The notes beneath the pieces were generated by a model. The model was not told the origin of the DNA. It worked only from the letters and a program-made list of their open reading frames with translations, and ran no database searches. Positions 31,537 through 33,006 of a stretch of DNA of 33,006 bases are shown here, one piece after another. A program made the position numbers and the translations under genes. Numbering within the stretch: the first letter of the stretch is position 1; every line of letters begins with the position of its first letter. The DNA is from Beijerinckiaceae bacterium (lineage in GTDB: Bacteria; Pseudomonadota; Alphaproteobacteria; Rhizobiales; Beijerinckiaceae): positions 1 through 33,006 of the forward strand of contig JAIEQX010000285.1 in NCBI GenBank assembly GCA_019747375.1. The letters run 5' to 3'.

Positions 31537-32640
31537 TTAAGCTCCTGTCTTTCTTGGAGTTTCGACGTCCGCGCCCCCACCAGATCCTTGGTGAGGGCAT
31601 TTTTCGTTCCGGTTGTGATCCAGCAGCAGCTTCTCGGAAGCCTGCCGCGCAAGCCTTTGTTGATCGGCCGAGCGCGTGTAATGCGTCGCCATCTTCGCGG
31701 TCGACCAGCCGAACAGCGCCATCAACTCGCGGTCTGACGCGCTGTTGTTCGCCGCTCGTGTCGCGCCGGCCTTCCGAAGTCCATGAGCCGATCCCGGGCA
31801 CTTCGCGGCCGTGCATGCCTTCCGAAACCAGGTGCCGAAGCTTTCCTTGACGAAAGGCGTGCCGCGCTCGGTGGCTAGATAGGTGAGCGTTCCTGTCTTT
31901 GTGGCGGCGATCGAGGCGGCCAGGGGCGCAAGGATCGGAAGCACCAGTTGCTCGCGAGTCTTCTCGGCGCGGATCGTGATCACGCCTTCGCGCACATGCT
32001 GCCGGCCGACGCGGACTGCGTCGCCGCGGCGAAGGCCGGTGTAGAGCAGGATGTCGAGCGCGAGACGTTCGCGCGTGCCGACTGGCCAGCGTGCTTCGAA
32101 GCGCTCCACCTCTTCCTCTGTCCAAGTGTGAAAGCCGGTGTCGTCGTTCGCGCCTTTCAGGAGTGACACGCCTTTTGTCGGATCGACAGAAACGAGCTTG
32201 CCGTCGCCTGCCGCCCATCCGAAGAAGCCGCGCATTGCTTTCAGGAAATTGTTTGCCGAATGCGGCGTGGCGGCGCGACGTTCGCGTCCTGCCATGATCG
32301 CATCGCGGTGCAGATCGGTCAGGGGGGCGGCGCCAGCGGCCTGTATGACCGCACGATAGATGTTCTCGCGCTGGCGCCGAGTTGCGACCGCCAGGCCCGC
32401 CCACGCTGAACTGGCGCGATAGCGCTCGATCGCCCAGGCGAGGGTCTGTGGTTTGATTTTTGGAGCAGCCGATTGAACCGGCGAGCCTTCCAGTGCAGCC
32501 CGGTATTCGCGCCAGAATTCCGGCGAGTTGTAGGGCGCGCGGAGGCGGATGCGGTGGCCATGCTCGCGCCGCACGTACCAAACCTGCGCGCCGTGGCGCG
32601 TGGTCTCATGGTGGAGATAAGGCGGGCGAGGGCGCGGCAT
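31537..32640 (-). CDS. Tyrosine-type site-specific integrase
   Basis: A 367-residue phage-type integrase. The N-terminal part (1-60) has the arm-binding-like region; a SAM-like core-binding domain spans about 65-145; the catalytic domain follows. Catalytic residues are Arg204 (TGLRRGD), Lys227 (AEKTRE), His286 and Arg289 (HGLR), Trp312 (FGWS, in the H/W position) and the nucleophile Tyr321 (THYTR). The start at 32640 shares one base with the preceding stop (TGATG), so it is translationally coupled; an ATG at 32652 is possible. Its C-terminal end points at the tRNA-Leu gene 8 bases away, the presumed attachment site. Confidence 0.92.
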   Translation of the reverse strand: MPRPRPPYLHHETTRHGAQVWYVRREHGHRIRLRAPYNSPEFWREYRAALEGSPVQSAAPKIKPQTLAWAIERYRASSAWAGLAVATRRQRENIYRAVIQAAGAAPLTDLHRDAIMAGRERRAATPHSANNFLKAMRGFFGWAAGDGKLVSVDPTKGVSLLKGANDDTGFHTWTEEEVERFEARWPVGTRERLALDILLYTGLRRGDAVRVGRQHVREGVITIRAEKTREQLVLPILAPLAASIAATKTGTLTYLATERGTPFVKESFGTWFRKACTAAKCPGSAHGLRKAGATRAANNSASDRELMALFGWSTAKMATHYTRSADQQRLARQASEKLLLDHNRNEKCPHQGSGGGADVETPRKTGA

Positions 32641-32825
32641 CAGAGGGCCCACTTGCGTTTGGGTTCGGTCGTCGCTGGCGTGACAGGCTGCTCGCCGGCA
32701 TTGGTTTCGATCGCCACGCCATCGGGGCGCGTGATCACCCGCGTGACCGTCAGGCCGGCGGCGATCACCGCGCGGATCGTGCGGGCGACATCAGTCTGGG
32801 AAACGGTCGCTGCGCGGCGCGCCAT
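32640..32825 (-). CDS. Small element-encoded protein (61 aa)
   Basis: A 61-residue protein of unknown family, MARRAATVSQTDVARTIRAV then a beta-like GLTVTRVITRPDGVAIETN and a polar tail. The first half resembles a short helix-turn-helix-like segment (SQTDVARTIRAVIAAGL), so an excisionase or DNA-binding role is conceivable but unproven. GAGGG precedes its ATG at 32825. Its stop overlaps the integrase start (TGATG) and the upstream gene stops 3 bases before it, forming a tight three-gene block. Confidence 0.65.
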   Translation of the reverse strand: MARRAATVSQTDVARTIRAVIAAGLTVTRVITRPDGVAIETNAGEQPVTPATTEPKRKWAL

Positions 32826-32828
32826 AGG

Positions 32829-33006
32829 TCAGCCCTCATGCTCTTCGGATTTCGCGTCGAAGTATGCGCGGACGCGGCGATTGATCTGGGCGACAGGGAT
32901 CAGCGCATAGGATGCGGCGTCCGGAAATTTCTCGCGAAGCTTGTCCGAATCGAATGCGTCGAGAGCCCAGCTTTCGGAAGGCTCTCCGGTGGGAAACACC
33001 AACCAC
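32829..33006 (-). CDS. Unknown element gene, C-terminal 58 residues only
   Basis: An open minus-strand frame entering from the right edge and ending with TGA at 32829-32831. The visible end reads WLVFPTGEPSESWALDAFDS and continues through DAASYALIPVAQINRRVRAY to SEEHEG. It lies 3 bases before the next gene, whose ribosome site (GAGGG) is inside its last codons. Family not recognised; the start is outside the window. Confidence 0.6.
   Translation of the reverse strand, partial: WLVFPTGEPSESWALDAFDSDKLREKFPDAASYALIPVAQINRRVRAYFDAKSEEHEG

Larger units (their letters stand above)
31529..33006. mobile_element. Left end of an element integrated at tRNA-Leu(CAG)
   Basis: Immediately after an intact tRNA there is a tyrosine integrase gene reading toward the tRNA, plus two small tightly packed genes of no known family upstream of it. 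This is the standard layout of a prophage or integrative island at its attL. The right border and the duplicated tRNA 3' end lie outside the window, so size and type are unknown. The tRNA remains complete because the element restores its 3' end. Confidence 0.75.

Overview
The window is GC-rich, densely coded bacterial DNA with the look of an alphaproteobacterium of the order Hyphomicrobiales (Rhizobiales). Supporting this are the many solute-binding proteins (dipeptide-type SBP, three Bug/TctC-type, one TAXI-type), a Rhizobiales-style Crp/Fnr regulator, ATGA-coupled operons and an NDUFA9-like protein. The genus cannot be fixed from the sequence alone. No rRNA, CRISPR array or IS element is visible. 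There is one tRNA gene and one integrative-element border. No gene-free stretch exceeds 300 bases; the longest (31156-31441) holds little beyond the tRNA promoter.

Region 1 (1-9283): a truncated Tat-exported hydrolase on the minus strand is followed by a probable eight-gene plus-strand operon. It encodes an M20 amidohydrolase, a dipeptide/oligopeptide-type ABC importer (SBP, two permeases, two ATPases) and two paralogous alpha/beta hydrolases set between the permease and ATPase genes. The likely theme is import of an amide- or peptide-like compound followed by intracellular hydrolysis.

Region 2 (9300-18810): an accessory transport and metabolism zone. It has three related Bug-type binding proteins without TctA/TctB membrane partners, a TerC-family membrane protein, a MOSC protein, a Crp/Fnr regulator, a glutathione S-transferase, a TAXI-type protein with no signal peptide, and a divergently placed ThDP-dependent enzyme.

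Region 3 (18862-24589): a zinc-acquisition locus. A ZnuD-like TonB-dependent receptor is followed by a 64-residue His-rich single-pass membrane protein, then ZnuC, ZnuB and ZnuA. Three near-identical AT-rich boxes (consensus GYAACNNTATAACAWA), probably Zur operators, sit before the receptor, over a TTGGCA-N17-TATAAC promoter before the His-rich gene, and inside the first codons of znuA. A small four-Cys zinc-ribbon protein diverges from the receptor across the first box. This is the most interesting system in the window.

Region 4 (24590-31155): a lytic transglycosylase with an Ala/Lys/Glu pentapeptide repeat and probable TTG start, uncharacterised proteins, a D-2-hydroxyacid dehydrogenase coupled to a LOG-family protein, an EI24/CysZ-like membrane protein, an NDUFA9-like NAD(P)-binding protein and a small two-helix membrane protein.

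Region 5 (31442-33006): tRNA-Leu(CAG) followed 8 bases later by a tyrosine integrase gene reading toward it, with two small genes upstream of the integrase. This is the left end of an integrated element that continues past the window.
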